Assembly: GCA_902478645.1 (NCBI GenBank)
Contig: CABSLV010000001.1
Location: forward strand, 33,910-97,909
Source of the DNA: an uncultured Flavobacteriales bacterium
GTDB taxonomy: Bacteria > Bacteroidota > Bacteroidia > Flavobacteriales > UBA1820
DNA: 64,000 bases
Direction: 5' to 3'
The translations under genes and the position numbers were made by a program. Numbering within the stretch: position 1 is the first letter of the stretch; every line of letters starts with the position of its first letter. The notes beneath the pieces are model-generated. The model did no database searches, was not told the origin of the DNA, and saw only the letters and a list, made by a program, of their open reading frames with translations. Positions 7,758 to 16,671 of this stretch are shown here, in pieces.

Positions 7758-8417
7758 ATGAAATCCATTTCCTCCGTCGTAGAAAGCCTGATCAAGGAAA
7801 AACCCTACCTGGAAGAAGCCCTTGCCCAGGATCTTATCAATATTTCCTCGCTGGCGCGCGCTCTGCAGCCCGAGATCGAAGCCGAACTGAAAAAAGAGGT
7901 CCGGGAAGGAGCCATCATCATGGCCATCAAACGCATCCACCCCATCCTGCAATTCGAACTGGAAAACAAGATCCGCCAGATCATCCGGGCACTGGGCGAC
8001 ATCACCGTCCGTTCGAACCTGGTGAAATACACCTTCCGCAACTCCTCCACCCTTATCCTGCGCCAAGGACAGCTGCTGGACAAGATCGGCCATGCCAAGG
8101 AGATCTTCTACACCTATTCTCAAGGGGTGTACGAAACGACCATCATCCTGTCCAATACGGCCGAAGAATACGTCGAGACGTGTTTCCGGGGGGAACAACT
8201 GGTCTCCAAAGCACCGAACCTGGCTTCGATCACCGTCAAACTCCCGGAGGAAAACTCCAACTGCTCCGGCCTGTACTACTACATCTTCAAGAAGATCGCC
8301 TGGGAGGGCATCAACCTGCTGGAAGTCGTCTCCACCACCAACGAATTTACCCTGATCGTATCGCAGGACGACATCGACAAAGCCTTCTCGGTGGTCAAAC
8401 GCCTGAACATCGCCTGA
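7758..8417 (+). CDS. Conserved protein with C-terminal ACT-like region, divergent from aspartokinase
   Basis: The 219-residue product has no catalytic motif I can name. Residues ~1-75 are helical and charged (ISSLARALQPEIEAELKKEVREGAIIMAIKRI), resembling a small DNA- or protein-binding unit. Residues ~85-219 form two alternating strand-helix repeats, ending in GLYYYIFKKIAWEGINLLEVVSTTNEFTLIVSQDDIDKAFSVV, the typical hydrophobic pattern of the second ACT domain of aspartokinases. It has its own promoter facing away from lysC and lies four bases before radA. A role in sensing amino acids or modulating aspartokinase is inferred only. No signal peptide is visible. Confidence 0.75.
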   Translation: MKSISSVVESLIKEKPYLEEALAQDLINISSLARALQPEIEAELKKEVREGAIIMAIKRIHPILQFELENKIRQIIRALGDITVRSNLVKYTFRNSSTLILRQGQLLDKIGHAKEIFYTYSQGVYETTIILSNTAEEYVETCFRGEQLVSKAPNLASITVKLPEENSNCSGLYYYIFKKIAWEGINLLEVVSTTNEFTLIVSQDDIDKAFSVVKRLNIA

Positions 8418-8421
8418 AGCC

Positions 8422-9801
8422 ATGGCCAAAGCCAAAACCGTATACGTGTGCAGCCATTGCGGGATGGAATACCCCAAATGGTACGGGCAGTGCCCCTCGT
8501 GCCGCCAGTGGAACACCCTGACCGAAACGACCCTTGCCCCCTCGTCCGACACCCGCCACGCTCCGGCCTGGAGCCTGGGTCAGGACGAAAAAAAACGACA
8601 GACCAAACCCCTGAACATCCGCGAAGTGGAATACGCTTCGCAGCGCCGGATCTCGAGCGGCAATGCGGAATTCGACCGGATCCTCGGCGGGGGTGTCGTA
8701 CCCGGATCGCTCATGCTGCTGGGCGGGGAACCCGGCATCGGCAAATCGACCCTCATGCTCCAACTCGCCCTGCGGGCGCGCGGAGTGCGCACGCTCTACG
8801 TCTCGGGCGAAGAATCGGCCGAGCAGATCCGCATGCGCGCCGAACGCATCGGGATCGACAACGAAGAATGCTACATCCTGCCCGAAACCAACACGGATGC
8901 CATCTTCTCCCACGCCGCTACGGTCGCTCCGCAACTGGTGGTGATCGACTCGATCCAGACCCTGTACACCCCCCGGGCGGAGGCTTCCGCCGGCAGCGTC
9001 GCCCAGATCCGCGAATGCGCAGCCGAACTGCTGCGTTACGCCAAGGAAAGCGGCGTTCCGGTAGTGCTCATCGGCCACATCACCAAGGACGGTTCGCTGG
9101 CAGGGCCCAAAATCCTGGAACACATGGTGGATGCCGTATTGCAATTCGAAGGCGACCGCAATCACCTCTACCGCATCGTCCGGGTACAGAAAAACCGCTT
9201 CGGCTCCACCGACGAGATCGGCATCTACCGCATGGGCGCCGCCGGGCTGGAAACGGTGGAAAACCCCTCGGCCGCCCTCATCTCGGGACACAACGCCCAC
9301 CTCTCAGGCAACGCCGTGGCCGTCACCCTGGAAGGAGTACGCCCCATCCTGATCGAAGTACAGGCCTTGGTCTCTTCCGCCGTGTACGGCACCCCGCAGC
9401 GCACCGCCACCGGTTTCGACACCCGACGGCTGAACATGCTGCTGGCCGTGCTGGAAAAACGCGCCGGTTTCCGCCTGGCCGCCAAGGACGTCTTCCTGAA
9501 CATCACCGGCGGACTGCGGGTGGACGACCCAGCCTTCGACCTGGCCGTGGTAGCTGCCGTACTGTCTTCGGATCAGGACATCCCGCTGGGCGAAAAGACC
9601 TGCTTTGCCGCCGAAGTAGGACTCTCGGGCGAAATCCGCCCCGTCACCCGCATCGAACAGCGCATCGGCGAAGCGCAACGCCTGGGCTTCGACATCGTCT
9701 TCGTCTCGGCTTACAACCAAGTGCGCCCGGCCGCCTGGCCGGCCATTCGGGTCATCCCCATCGAACGCATCGAACAGTTGATCAAATTCTGCTTCGCATA
9801 A
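8422..9801 (+). CDS. radA: DNA repair protein RadA
   Basis: RadA is a RecA-like ATPase that drives branch migration in recombinational repair. The 459-residue product has an N-terminal four-cysteine zinc finger (CSHC...CPSC, residues 11-30), Walker A GGEPGIGKST near 105, the RadA-specific KNRFGSTDEIG near 258 and a C-terminal Lon-protease-like domain (~290-459) lacking a protease active site as usual. The length is normal. It is probably cotranscribed with the ACT-like gene upstream, since only four bases separate them. Confidence 0.97.
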   Translation: MAKAKTVYVCSHCGMEYPKWYGQCPSCRQWNTLTETTLAPSSDTRHAPAWSLGQDEKKRQTKPLNIREVEYASQRRISSGNAEFDRILGGGVVPGSLMLLGGEPGIGKSTLMLQLALRARGVRTLYVSGEESAEQIRMRAERIGIDNEECYILPETNTDAIFSHAATVAPQLVVIDSIQTLYTPRAEASAGSVAQIRECAAELLRYAKESGVPVVLIGHITKDGSLAGPKILEHMVDAVLQFEGDRNHLYRIVRVQKNRFGSTDEIGIYRMGAAGLETVENPSAALISGHNAHLSGNAVAVTLEGVRPILIEVQALVSSAVYGTPQRTATGFDTRRLNMLLAVLEKRAGFRLAAKDVFLNITGGLRVDDPAFDLAVVAAVLSSDQDIPLGEKTCFAAEVGLSGEIRPVTRIEQRIGEAQRLGFDIVFVSAYNQVRPAAWPAIRVIPIERIEQLIKFCFA

Positions 9802-9990
9802 CCCCACCCGGGGAGCCCCCATTCGCCCCGGGGGAAAATGACGTTCTCCCACCCCGGCCGCACAAAGCGACGGTCTCAAAGTATTTCCCGACGGCATTGG
9901 TTAATCCCGAGAAATCTTCCACGAGGCCTTTTTACTGATAAAAATCTCGTTTTTCCCCGCACCTCTCACCCACGAGCGCGGGCAAATCCT

Positions 9991-9998
9991 TATCTTTA
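9991..9998 (+). promoter_or_regulatory. Promoter -7 element of the patatin/Omp85 gene
   Basis: TATCTTTA, a one-base variant of TAnnTTTG, lies 34 bases before ATG 10033. It argues for starting the protein there rather than at the upstream in-frame ATG 9838. Confidence 0.45.
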
Positions 9999-10032
9999 CC
10001 CCCGGATTCATTTCCCAAAACCGAAACATCCC

Positions 10033-12354
10033 ATGCGACTTCTCCCCGTCCTGCTGCTACTGTGGTGGCTACCTGGCACTTCTGAACTTCTCCAGGGAGC
10101 GGCCCCGTTGCCTTCCACTGCCCAGGACACCCTCCGCCAGGGTGATCGGCTGAAAGTCGGGCTGGTCCTTTCGGGAGGCGGCGCCAAAGGCTTCGCGCAC
10201 TTGGGCGCCATCAAGGTGATCGAACGCGCCGGAGTACACATCGACTACATCGGAGGGACCTCCATCGGAGCGATCGTCGGCGGGCTGTACGCCACCGGAT
10301 GGAGCACCGAACAGATCGACTCGCTGATCCAAGATTTCGACATTCTGGAGATCGTACAAGACAAAACACCGCGCCGCTACCGCCTCTACTACGACAAACA
10401 ACGAGAAGGACGAGTGGCTTTCCGCCTGGGAATGAACCGTTTCAAACTGCAATTTCCCTCGGCCATCTCGCACGGACAAAACCTGATCAACAAATTCGCC
10501 GACTGGACCATCCCCGCCCACACGATCGACAACTTCGACCGCCTTTCTCTCCCCTATTTTGCCAAAGCCACCGACCTGGAGCACGGCACCTCCGTCAAAC
10601 TGGATCGGGGCTACCTGCCGGAAGCCATGCGCGCCAGCGGCACGTTCCCTTCGCTGCTCACCCCCTTCTCCATCGACTCCACCCTGCTGGTGGACGGCGG
10701 CGTGCTGGACAACTATCCTGTGGACCAGATGCGCGCCACAGGGGTCGACATCGTTATCGGCATCAATATCGGTGCCGATCTTTACTCGCCGGAAAAACTC
10801 GGGTCGGTCGTCGGCATTCTGGATCAACTCATCAGTTTTCAAACCGTCAAAAATGCCGAAGCCCAACGAGGGAACGTGGACCTGGAGATAAAACCCGACA
10901 TCGCCGAATTCAACGCAATGAGTTTCAGCGATGCCGACAGCATTTACCAGCGAGGCGTCATCGCTGCCGAACAGCAAATGGAAGCTCTGCAGGCCATCGC
11001 CCGCGCCCAACAGGCCTCCGGTATTTCCCCCACACCCCAGCCGAAGATCGTCCCCCGGAACGAGTTCCGCATCGAGGACATCCGGGTATCGGGTTCCCGG
11101 GACTACCCGCGGGAATACTTCCTGGGACGCCTGGACAAAGAACTCCCGGGCCTTTTCTCGCTCGAGGACATCCATCGGGCCATCTCCCGCCTGTATGCCA
11201 CCGGCAACTTCCACAACGTGTATTACCGCCTGCAAAAAGGCTCGCAGACGGACAGCTACCTGCTGGAATTCATCGTCAATGAAAATCCCACCCGGCAATA
11301 CATCGGCATCGGCTGGACCTACGACCGGCTGTTCGGCACCAACATTCTGCTCAACCTGCGCATTAACAACATCCTGCCCCGCACCATCTTCGAAACCGAC
11401 GTCATCCTGGGCAAGAGTTCTTCGCTGGGCCTGTCCCTGTTCCGCGACAACGGAAAACGCCCCTCACTGGGCATCAATTTCCGCATGGGACAATTTACCC
11501 CCCAGACCTTCTTCACCGATTTCGGTGACGATACCGACCCCGCTCCCATGACTCTGCGCACCGATATTTCCAACGGTTATGTCCAGGCCAACGGATACAT
11601 ACAGACCACCGTCAATCAAAAGTTCACCGCAGGGATCGGCCTGGAATACCTTTACCTGAAGTCCTCCATCGACAACATCCGTATCGCAGGAAAAAGTTCG
11701 CTGGATTTCGAAAACACGTATTTCTTCGCCCCGAATCTCTACCTCTCGGCCGATACGCGCGACGACCGTTTTTTTCCCACCCGGGGCTTTTACCTCAATG
11801 CGCTGTACAAAGTCCTGCTGACCCCCAATTCCCCGGGCGACCGTTCCCTGGTCGAACCCCCGCGCGGAGACTTTCTCTCGTTCTTCTCCGCCCAAGTGGA
11901 ACAGTCCATCTCCTTAAGCCGTCACTTCTCCGCCACCGTAGGTGGATATGCCGGACTGGCCTTTTGTGAAAAACTGCCCTTCGCCTACCGCTTTTTCCCT
12001 GGAGGAGTACGTGCCGTCATGCCGTTCAACTACGTCTCGTTCTACGGTCTTCCCTTCGTATGGAACAGCGACGAGAGTACCACCGACATCGGCCAGAACA
12101 ACCTGATCAAAGCCGGGGTCAAACTACAATACTCCCCCGCCCACAACCATTACCTGATCGCTGCCTACAACTACGGCCTGACCAGCACCGAAAAATCCGC
12201 CTTCCGGGCCAGCTATCGGACCATCCAGGGAGCCGGCATCGGATACTGTTTCCGCACCCCCTTCGGCAAACTGGAACTCATCGGCACCTATTCTCCGAAC
12301 AAGACCAGCGGATCGTCCTACTCCCTTTTCTTCTCCACCGGCATGACCTTCTGA
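10033..12354 (+). CDS. Patatin-like phospholipase fused to a POTRA/Omp85 beta-barrel
   Basis: A 773-residue outer-membrane protein. Residues ~1-27 form a signal peptide (MRLLPVLLLLWWLPG...). Residues ~45-310 are a patatin lipase with the oxyanion motif SGGGAKG, the nucleophile GTSIG and the catalytic Asp in LVDGGVLDNYP, so the Ser-Asp dyad looks intact. Residues ~335-415 resemble one POTRA domain, and the rest alternates as a 16-stranded-type barrel ending in an aromatic C-terminus (FFSTGMTF). The layout matches type Vd (PlpD-like) proteins, which are common in Bacteroidota. The start was placed after the promoter at 9991; an in-frame ATG at 9838 would remove the signal peptide from the N-terminus. 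It probably hydrolyses phospholipids at the envelope. Confidence 0.9.
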   Translation: MRLLPVLLLLWWLPGTSELLQGAAPLPSTAQDTLRQGDRLKVGLVLSGGGAKGFAHLGAIKVIERAGVHIDYIGGTSIGAIVGGLYATGWSTEQIDSLIQDFDILEIVQDKTPRRYRLYYDKQREGRVAFRLGMNRFKLQFPSAISHGQNLINKFADWTIPAHTIDNFDRLSLPYFAKATDLEHGTSVKLDRGYLPEAMRASGTFPSLLTPFSIDSTLLVDGGVLDNYPVDQMRATGVDIVIGINIGADLYSPEKLGSVVGILDQLISFQTVKNAEAQRGNVDLEIKPDIAEFNAMSFSDADSIYQRGVIAAEQQMEALQAIARAQQASGISPTPQPKIVPRNEFRIEDIRVSGSRDYPREYFLGRLDKELPGLFSLEDIHRAISRLYATGNFHNVYYRLQKGSQTDSYLLEFIVNENPTRQYIGIGWTYDRLFGTNILLNLRINNILPRTIFETDVILGKSSSLGLSLFRDNGKRPSLGINFRMGQFTPQTFFTDFGDDTDPAPMTLRTDISNGYVQANGYIQTTVNQKFTAGIGLEYLYLKSSIDNIRIAGKSSLDFENTYFFAPNLYLSADTRDDRFFPTRGFYLNALYKVLLTPNSPGDRSLVEPPRGDFLSFFSAQVEQSISLSRHFSATVGGYAGLAFCEKLPFAYRFFPGGVRAVMPFNYVSFYGLPFVWNSDESTTDIGQNNLIKAGVKLQYSPAHNHYLIAAYNYGLTSTEKSAFRASYRTIQGAGIGYCFRTPFGKLELIGTYSPNKTSGSSYSLFFSTGMTF

Positions 12355-12463
12355 CGCCAGTGCTTGCCTGCCTCGTCGTTTTTCTCCTTCGCCGCACGAA
12401 ACCCTGCCCGCTCATGCAGCAGGCTCCTTCGCCAACGGTCGCCGCCCCCTCCCCTGTCTTTGG

Positions 12464-12635
12464 ATAAGACAGAACGCGCCTCGGCAAACCCCACGAGGAA
12501 AAACTTCGCTCCACCTCTGCTTTGCACTCGGCTTTCACCATCTTTTCATAAGACAGGATGCGCCTCGGCAACCCCCGCGAGGAAAAACTTCGTTTCCCCT
12601 CGCGGCTTTGCCCTCGGCTTTCACTATCTTTGCAC
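12464..12635 (+). repeat. Two tandem 84-bp promoter-bearing repeats upstream of dxs
   Basis: Copies begin at 12464 and 12548, each with ATAAGACAG, a GCGCCTCGGCAA block, an internal hairpin (CCGCGAGG with CCTCGCGG in the second copy), and CGGCTTTCACYATCTTT at its end. The proximal copy ends in TATCTTTG (12625-12632), a full -7 element; the first copy has CATCTTTT instead. A more degenerate copy may precede 12464. The same element, inverted, occurs at 41404-41615. Confidence 0.85.
12625..12632 (+). promoter_or_regulatory. Promoter -7 element of dxs, inside the repeat
   Basis: TATCTTTG at the end of the gene-proximal repeat unit, 44 bases before the GTG start of dxs. Confidence 0.6.
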
Positions 12636-12676
12636 AGACCGCGTGCCGCACCTTCTTCGCGACACCCGCGCACCCC

Positions 12677-14470
12677 GTGGAAAAAACGTTCCGTGAAAAA
12701 TACCCGCTGCTCTTTTCGGTGAACTCCCCCGCCGACCTGCGCACCCTTGCGGTGGACGTACTGCCCCGACTGGCCGAAGAGTTGCGCAACTATATCATCG
12801 ATGTCGTTTCGGTCAAACAAGGCCACCTGGGCTCCAACCTGGGGGTGGTGGAACTGGCCATCGCCCTGCATTACGTCTTCGACACCCCACACGACGCCCT
12901 CATCTGGGACGTCGGGCATCAGAGCTACCCGCACAAGATCCTCACCGGCCGCCGCGACGCCTTTCTCCATCTGCGCGAACAGGACGGGCTTTCAGGCTTT
13001 CCCTCCCGAGCAGAAAGCCCTTACGACGCCTTCGGCACCGGACATAGTTCCACTTCGATCTCTGCGGCCCTGGGCATGGCCCTTGCCGACCAGCTCCAGG
13101 GCGACTCCCACACCCAGCACATCGCCGTGATAGGCGATGCTTCGATCGCCTCGGGCATGGCCTTCGAAGCCCTGAACCACGCAGGGAGCACCCAAGCCAA
13201 CCTGCTGATCGTGCTCAACGACAACGCCATCGGCATCGACCCGGTATCGGGCGCATTGGAAAAACACCTGAGGGATCTCCTGGGAGGGATCGACCTCGAC
13301 AACTTTTTCCGAACCCTCCACATCACCTACCGGCAGGTATCCGACGGGCACAACATCCCGCAACTGATCGCCGCATTACAACAGGTCAAACACCTCCCCG
13401 GCGTAAAACTGCTGCACGTACCCACCATCAAGGGAAAAGGATTTCCCTCGGCCGAAGCCGAACAGATCCTCTACCACTACCCCGGCCACTTCGACCGCAC
13501 CACCGGTACGCTGAAGAATACCCTTCAGATACGTTATCAGGACATCGTCGGGGAGGAACTCCTGCGCCTGGCCCGCAAGGACGAAACACTCTACGCTCTT
13601 ACCCCGGCCATGCCTACCTCCAGCGGTCTCTCCTCCCTGCACACTGAATGCCCCTCCAGGGTCATCGACACCGGTATTGCCGAAGCTCACACCTTGACTT
13701 TGGCCGCCGGCATGGCTTGCCGGGGGCTTCGACCTTTTGCCGTGGTGTACTCCACCTTTTTGCAGCGCGCCTACGACCAGATCGTCCACGACATCGCCCT
13801 GCAAAACCTTCCGGTACGCCTGCTGATAGACCGCGCCGGAATCGTAGGACCCGACGGACCGACCCATCACGGGGTATTCGACCTGTCCTACCTGCTGTCC
13901 TTGCCCAACATGACCATCATCGCCCCGGCCAATGGCTGCGAACTGCGCGCCGCCCTGCACTTGGCCGCCCGGTACGATCGCGGCCCCATTGCCATCCGGT
14001 ATCCGCGCGGAGAGGCCCAGGACGATACTCCGGCGGAGGAAACGATGCCTTTCGGACAAGGGCGCTGCCTCCGCCCGGAGGGAGACATCGCCATGATCTC
14101 GGTAGGAGCCATGCTCTCCGTGGCACGCCAGGCGATCGCCCTGCTCCCCGACGAGCAACGCCAGCGGGTGAGCCTGTACGACCTGCGCTTTGTCAAACCG
14201 CTCGACGCGTCCCTGCTGCGGGAAGTCTTCACCCGTTCGCAAGCCGTACTGACCCTCGAGGATGGCGTGCGTCAGGGGGGTGCCGGCAGCGCCGTCGCCC
14301 TGTGGGCAGCGGACAACGGTTTTCCGCACATCCCGGTACACATTCTCGGGGTACCCGACCGTTTCCTCCCCGTCGGCACCCGGGAGCAACTGCAGGCCGT
14401 CTGCGGGATCGATGCCCAAGGCGTTGCCCAAGCCTTGCGCCGGGTACTGGAAAAAACCCCGAGGAAATAA
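12677..14470 (+). CDS. dxs: 1-deoxy-D-xylulose-5-phosphate synthase
   Basis: DXS condenses pyruvate and glyceraldehyde 3-phosphate using thiamine diphosphate, the entry to the MEP isoprenoid pathway. From GTG 12677 it has 597 residues. Visible motifs are HLGSNLGVVELAIALH, DVGHQSYPHKILTGRRD, GTGHSSTSISAALGMA (~120), the TPP motif as GDASIASGMAFEALN (~153, GDA rather than GDG), the catalytic Glu in DTGIAEAHTLTLAAGMA (~335) and a transketolase C-terminal domain. The in-frame ATG at 12608 lies upstream of the likely transcription start in the repeat, so GTG was chosen; family members begin only a few residues before YPLL. The idi gene at 36.2 kb serves the same pathway. Confidence 0.93.
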   Translation: MEKTFREKYPLLFSVNSPADLRTLAVDVLPRLAEELRNYIIDVVSVKQGHLGSNLGVVELAIALHYVFDTPHDALIWDVGHQSYPHKILTGRRDAFLHLREQDGLSGFPSRAESPYDAFGTGHSSTSISAALGMALADQLQGDSHTQHIAVIGDASIASGMAFEALNHAGSTQANLLIVLNDNAIGIDPVSGALEKHLRDLLGGIDLDNFFRTLHITYRQVSDGHNIPQLIAALQQVKHLPGVKLLHVPTIKGKGFPSAEAEQILYHYPGHFDRTTGTLKNTLQIRYQDIVGEELLRLARKDETLYALTPAMPTSSGLSSLHTECPSRVIDTGIAEAHTLTLAAGMACRGLRPFAVVYSTFLQRAYDQIVHDIALQNLPVRLLIDRAGIVGPDGPTHHGVFDLSYLLSLPNMTIIAPANGCELRAALHLAARYDRGPIAIRYPRGEAQDDTPAEETMPFGQGRCLRPEGDIAMISVGAMLSVARQAIALLPDEQRQRVSLYDLRFVKPLDASLLREVFTRSQAVLTLEDGVRQGGAGSAVALWAADNGFPHIPVHILGVPDRFLPVGTREQLQAVCGIDAQGVAQALRRVLEKTPRK

Positions 14471-14517
14471 CCGGGAAAAAACGTATTTTCGTCCGATCAC
14501 AAATAACACCGGAAAAA

Positions 14518-15567
14518 ATGAACAAAAGGGGACTGTACCTACTGGGTTGGATCGCCACCCTGCTCTGCCTGTCCGGACAGGCGGGTTTTTCGCAAGTCGT
14601 AGTGGACAGCAAAACGGCCGATTTCCTGCGCAACTTCGATCACCAGAAGATCAAACCGGCGCATATCGATACTTCGTACTGGTCGGTAAGCCGCGAACTG
14701 CGCTTTGAAACCGCGCTGCACTCGGTCTCGAAAAACTGGTACCAGTCGGACAACCGGAGCAGCCTCCGCCTGAACATGTACTCCCTGATCAACGCCAACT
14801 ACATCCGCGAATACACCCGTTGGAACAACACCCTGGACCTGCGCCTGGGATTCCTGTGGGAGGATGCCGGCAAACTGGCCGATGAGGCTCGCAACCTGTC
14901 GGTCAATCAGAACTACCTGCGGTTGGAGACCGTGTACGGCGTAAAACTGGTCCGGCGTTTCGACTTCGAGGCCAATGCCAAACTCGTTACCCAGATCATG
15001 CCGAGCTACGAAAACAATACCGCAAAAGAGTCGAACAAAACCTTCATGGCACCGGGCGTACTGGACATCGGTTTGGGTGCCTCGTACAACTATTCCGCCA
15101 AGCGCCTGCCTACGTTCTACATCAGTTTTTATCCGGTGAACAACAACACCACGTTCGTGCTCAACCAACGCCTGGCCGATGCCGGGACTTCCGGGGTTAC
15201 CCCTGCGGTAAAGGACGACCAGGGCAACATCATCCAGCACGGAAAGCAGTACAAGATGGTATGGGGTGTCCGCACACAGTTCAAGATCAAATACTTCATC
15301 CTGGAAAACCAGAAATTTTGGGCGAGCAACGACTTCTCCATCTTCGTGGACTATGCGGAAAATCCCGGCGCCGGACAGATCGACAACAAATTCATCCTCT
15401 CCTACGAGATCACCAAAAACATCTCGTTGAGTTACAACATGACCCTTCGCTACTACGACAGCGACCGCATTACCCGCACCGATCCCACCACCGGGCAGAG
15501 CGCGCAGTACTACGCCGGGCTGGAAATGATGAACGACATGACGATCAACCTGAAATTTAACTTTTGA
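14518..15567 (+). CDS. DUF3078-type outer-membrane protein
   Basis: The 349-residue product starts with a signal peptide (MNKRGLYLLGWIATLLCLSG, cleavage near QAGFSQ) and then shows alternating amphipathic strands rich in Tyr, Trp and Asn (for example SLRLNMYSLINANYIREY), ending DMTINLKFNF with a terminal Phe. This is the pattern of Bacteroidota beta-barrel proteins of the DUF3078 type, to which I assign it from memory of the family's length and feel. It lies 47 bases after dxs and may share its transcript. The substrate or role is unknown. Confidence 0.75.
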   Translation: MNKRGLYLLGWIATLLCLSGQAGFSQVVVDSKTADFLRNFDHQKIKPAHIDTSYWSVSRELRFETALHSVSKNWYQSDNRSSLRLNMYSLINANYIREYTRWNNTLDLRLGFLWEDAGKLADEARNLSVNQNYLRLETVYGVKLVRRFDFEANAKLVTQIMPSYENNTAKESNKTFMAPGVLDIGLGASYNYSAKRLPTFYISFYPVNNNTTFVLNQRLADAGTSGVTPAVKDDQGNIIQHGKQYKMVWGVRTQFKIKYFILENQKFWASNDFSIFVDYAENPGAGQIDNKFILSYEITKNISLSYNMTLRYYDSDRITRTDPTTGQSAQYYAGLEMMNDMTINLKFNF

Positions 15568-15616
15568 CCGCCTGCCAAAAAACGCACATTTCCTTAACAT
15601 AAAACTAAAAAAAGCG

Positions 15617-15624
15617 TAACTTTG
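15617..15624 (+). promoter_or_regulatory. Promoter -7 element of prs
   Basis: TAACTTTG, 60 bases before ATG 15685. It excludes the in-frame ATG at 15622 as the start. Confidence 0.65.
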
Positions 15625-15684
15625 CGCCGGTGTTTCCGCTCTCCCGGCGGAAACTTATTTCACAGACCCTTACTGCTACCAAAT

Positions 15685-16629
15685 ATGGAATCGACACCTA
15701 AAATTTTTGCTGCGTCCTGCACCATGCCCTTGGCCGAAAAAATAGCCCAGGAATTCGGCACCACACTCGGCCGGGTGGAATTGTCCCGTTTTTCGGACGG
15801 AGAATTCCAGCCCTGCTTCGAGGAAACCGTGCGGGGAAAACACGTATATCTGGTTTGCTCCACCACCCCTCCGGCGGACAACCTGATGGAACTGCTCCTG
15901 ATGATCGACTGCGCCAAACGCGCATCGGCCAGCAAGATCATCGCCGTAATGCCCTACTTCGGATGGGCGCGTCAGGACCGCAAGGACAAACCGCGCGTGC
16001 CGATAGGCGCAAAAATGGTCGCCAAGATGCTGGAAACGGCCGGTGCCACCCGCATCGTCACGATGGACCTGCATGCCGACCAGATCCAGGGATTTTTCGA
16101 GATCCCGGTAGACCACCTCTACGCCTCGTCCATCTTTGTGGAATACATCAAACAGTTGCAAAAAGACGGCAGCATCCAAAACCTGGCGATCGCTTCCCCC
16201 GACATGGGTGGCTCGAAACGTGCCTACTCCTATGCCAAGTACTTCGGCAGCGACGTGGTGATCTGCTACAAACAGCGCAAAAAAGCCAACGTCATCGAGA
16301 GCATGACCCTCATCGGCGACGTGGAAGGCAAGGATGTCATCCTGCTGGACGACATGGCCGACACGGCCGGCACGCTGACCAAAGCCTGCGACATCATGGT
16401 CGATCGCGGTGCACGCAGCGTCCGGGCCATGGTAACCCATCCCATCCTTTCGGGCAACGCCTACCAGCGCATCGAAGAGTCCAAGATCACCGAACTGATT
16501 ACTACCGACAGCATTGCGTTAAAAAATTCGTCGGACAAAATAAAAGTGCTATCTTGCGCCCCGCTTATGGCCGAGGCTATTCGGATGATCGAAGACAACG
16601 CCTCGATCAGCGCAAATTACGTATTCTAA
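15685..16629 (+). CDS. prs: Ribose-phosphate pyrophosphokinase
   Basis: PRPP synthetase transfers pyrophosphate from ATP to ribose 5-phosphate, feeding purine, pyrimidine, NAD, histidine and tryptophan synthesis. The 314-residue product is the normal length, starting MESTPKIFAASCTMPLAEKI, with FSDGEFQP, the PRPP-synthase signature VTMDLHADQIQGFFEIPVDHL (residues ~125-145, given in part) and the PRPP-binding loop DDMADTAGTL near 223. It is 42 bases ahead of rplY and likely cotranscribed with it, as no promoter of the usual type is visible between them. Confidence 0.96.
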   Translation: MESTPKIFAASCTMPLAEKIAQEFGTTLGRVELSRFSDGEFQPCFEETVRGKHVYLVCSTTPPADNLMELLLMIDCAKRASASKIIAVMPYFGWARQDRKDKPRVPIGAKMVAKMLETAGATRIVTMDLHADQIQGFFEIPVDHLYASSIFVEYIKQLQKDGSIQNLAIASPDMGGSKRAYSYAKYFGSDVVICYKQRKKANVIESMTLIGDVEGKDVILLDDMADTAGTLTKACDIMVDRGARSVRAMVTHPILSGNAYQRIEESKITELITTDSIALKNSSDKIKVLSCAPLMAEAIRMIEDNASISANYVF

Positions 16630-16671
16630 ACACAGAAAACATTTTATTATCAACTAAATATACCTATTTTT

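Noticed and set aside
9838..10032. 65-residue N-terminal extension of the patatin protein
   Set aside because: It is Arg/Pro-rich, crosses the likely promoter at 9991-9998 and would bury the signal peptide.
12464..12635. Possible CRISPR array
   Set aside because: Only two adjacent units of 84 bp, with no unique spacers and no cas genes anywhere in the window.
12278..12970. Minus-strand open frame over the 12.5-kb repeats
   Set aside because: It is made of the repeat and the antisense of dxs; repeated peptide blocks come from the tandem repeat, not from a protein family.
13376..14509. 377-residue minus-strand open frame opposite dxs
   Set aside because: Antisense to the conserved dxs frame and without any recognisable domain.
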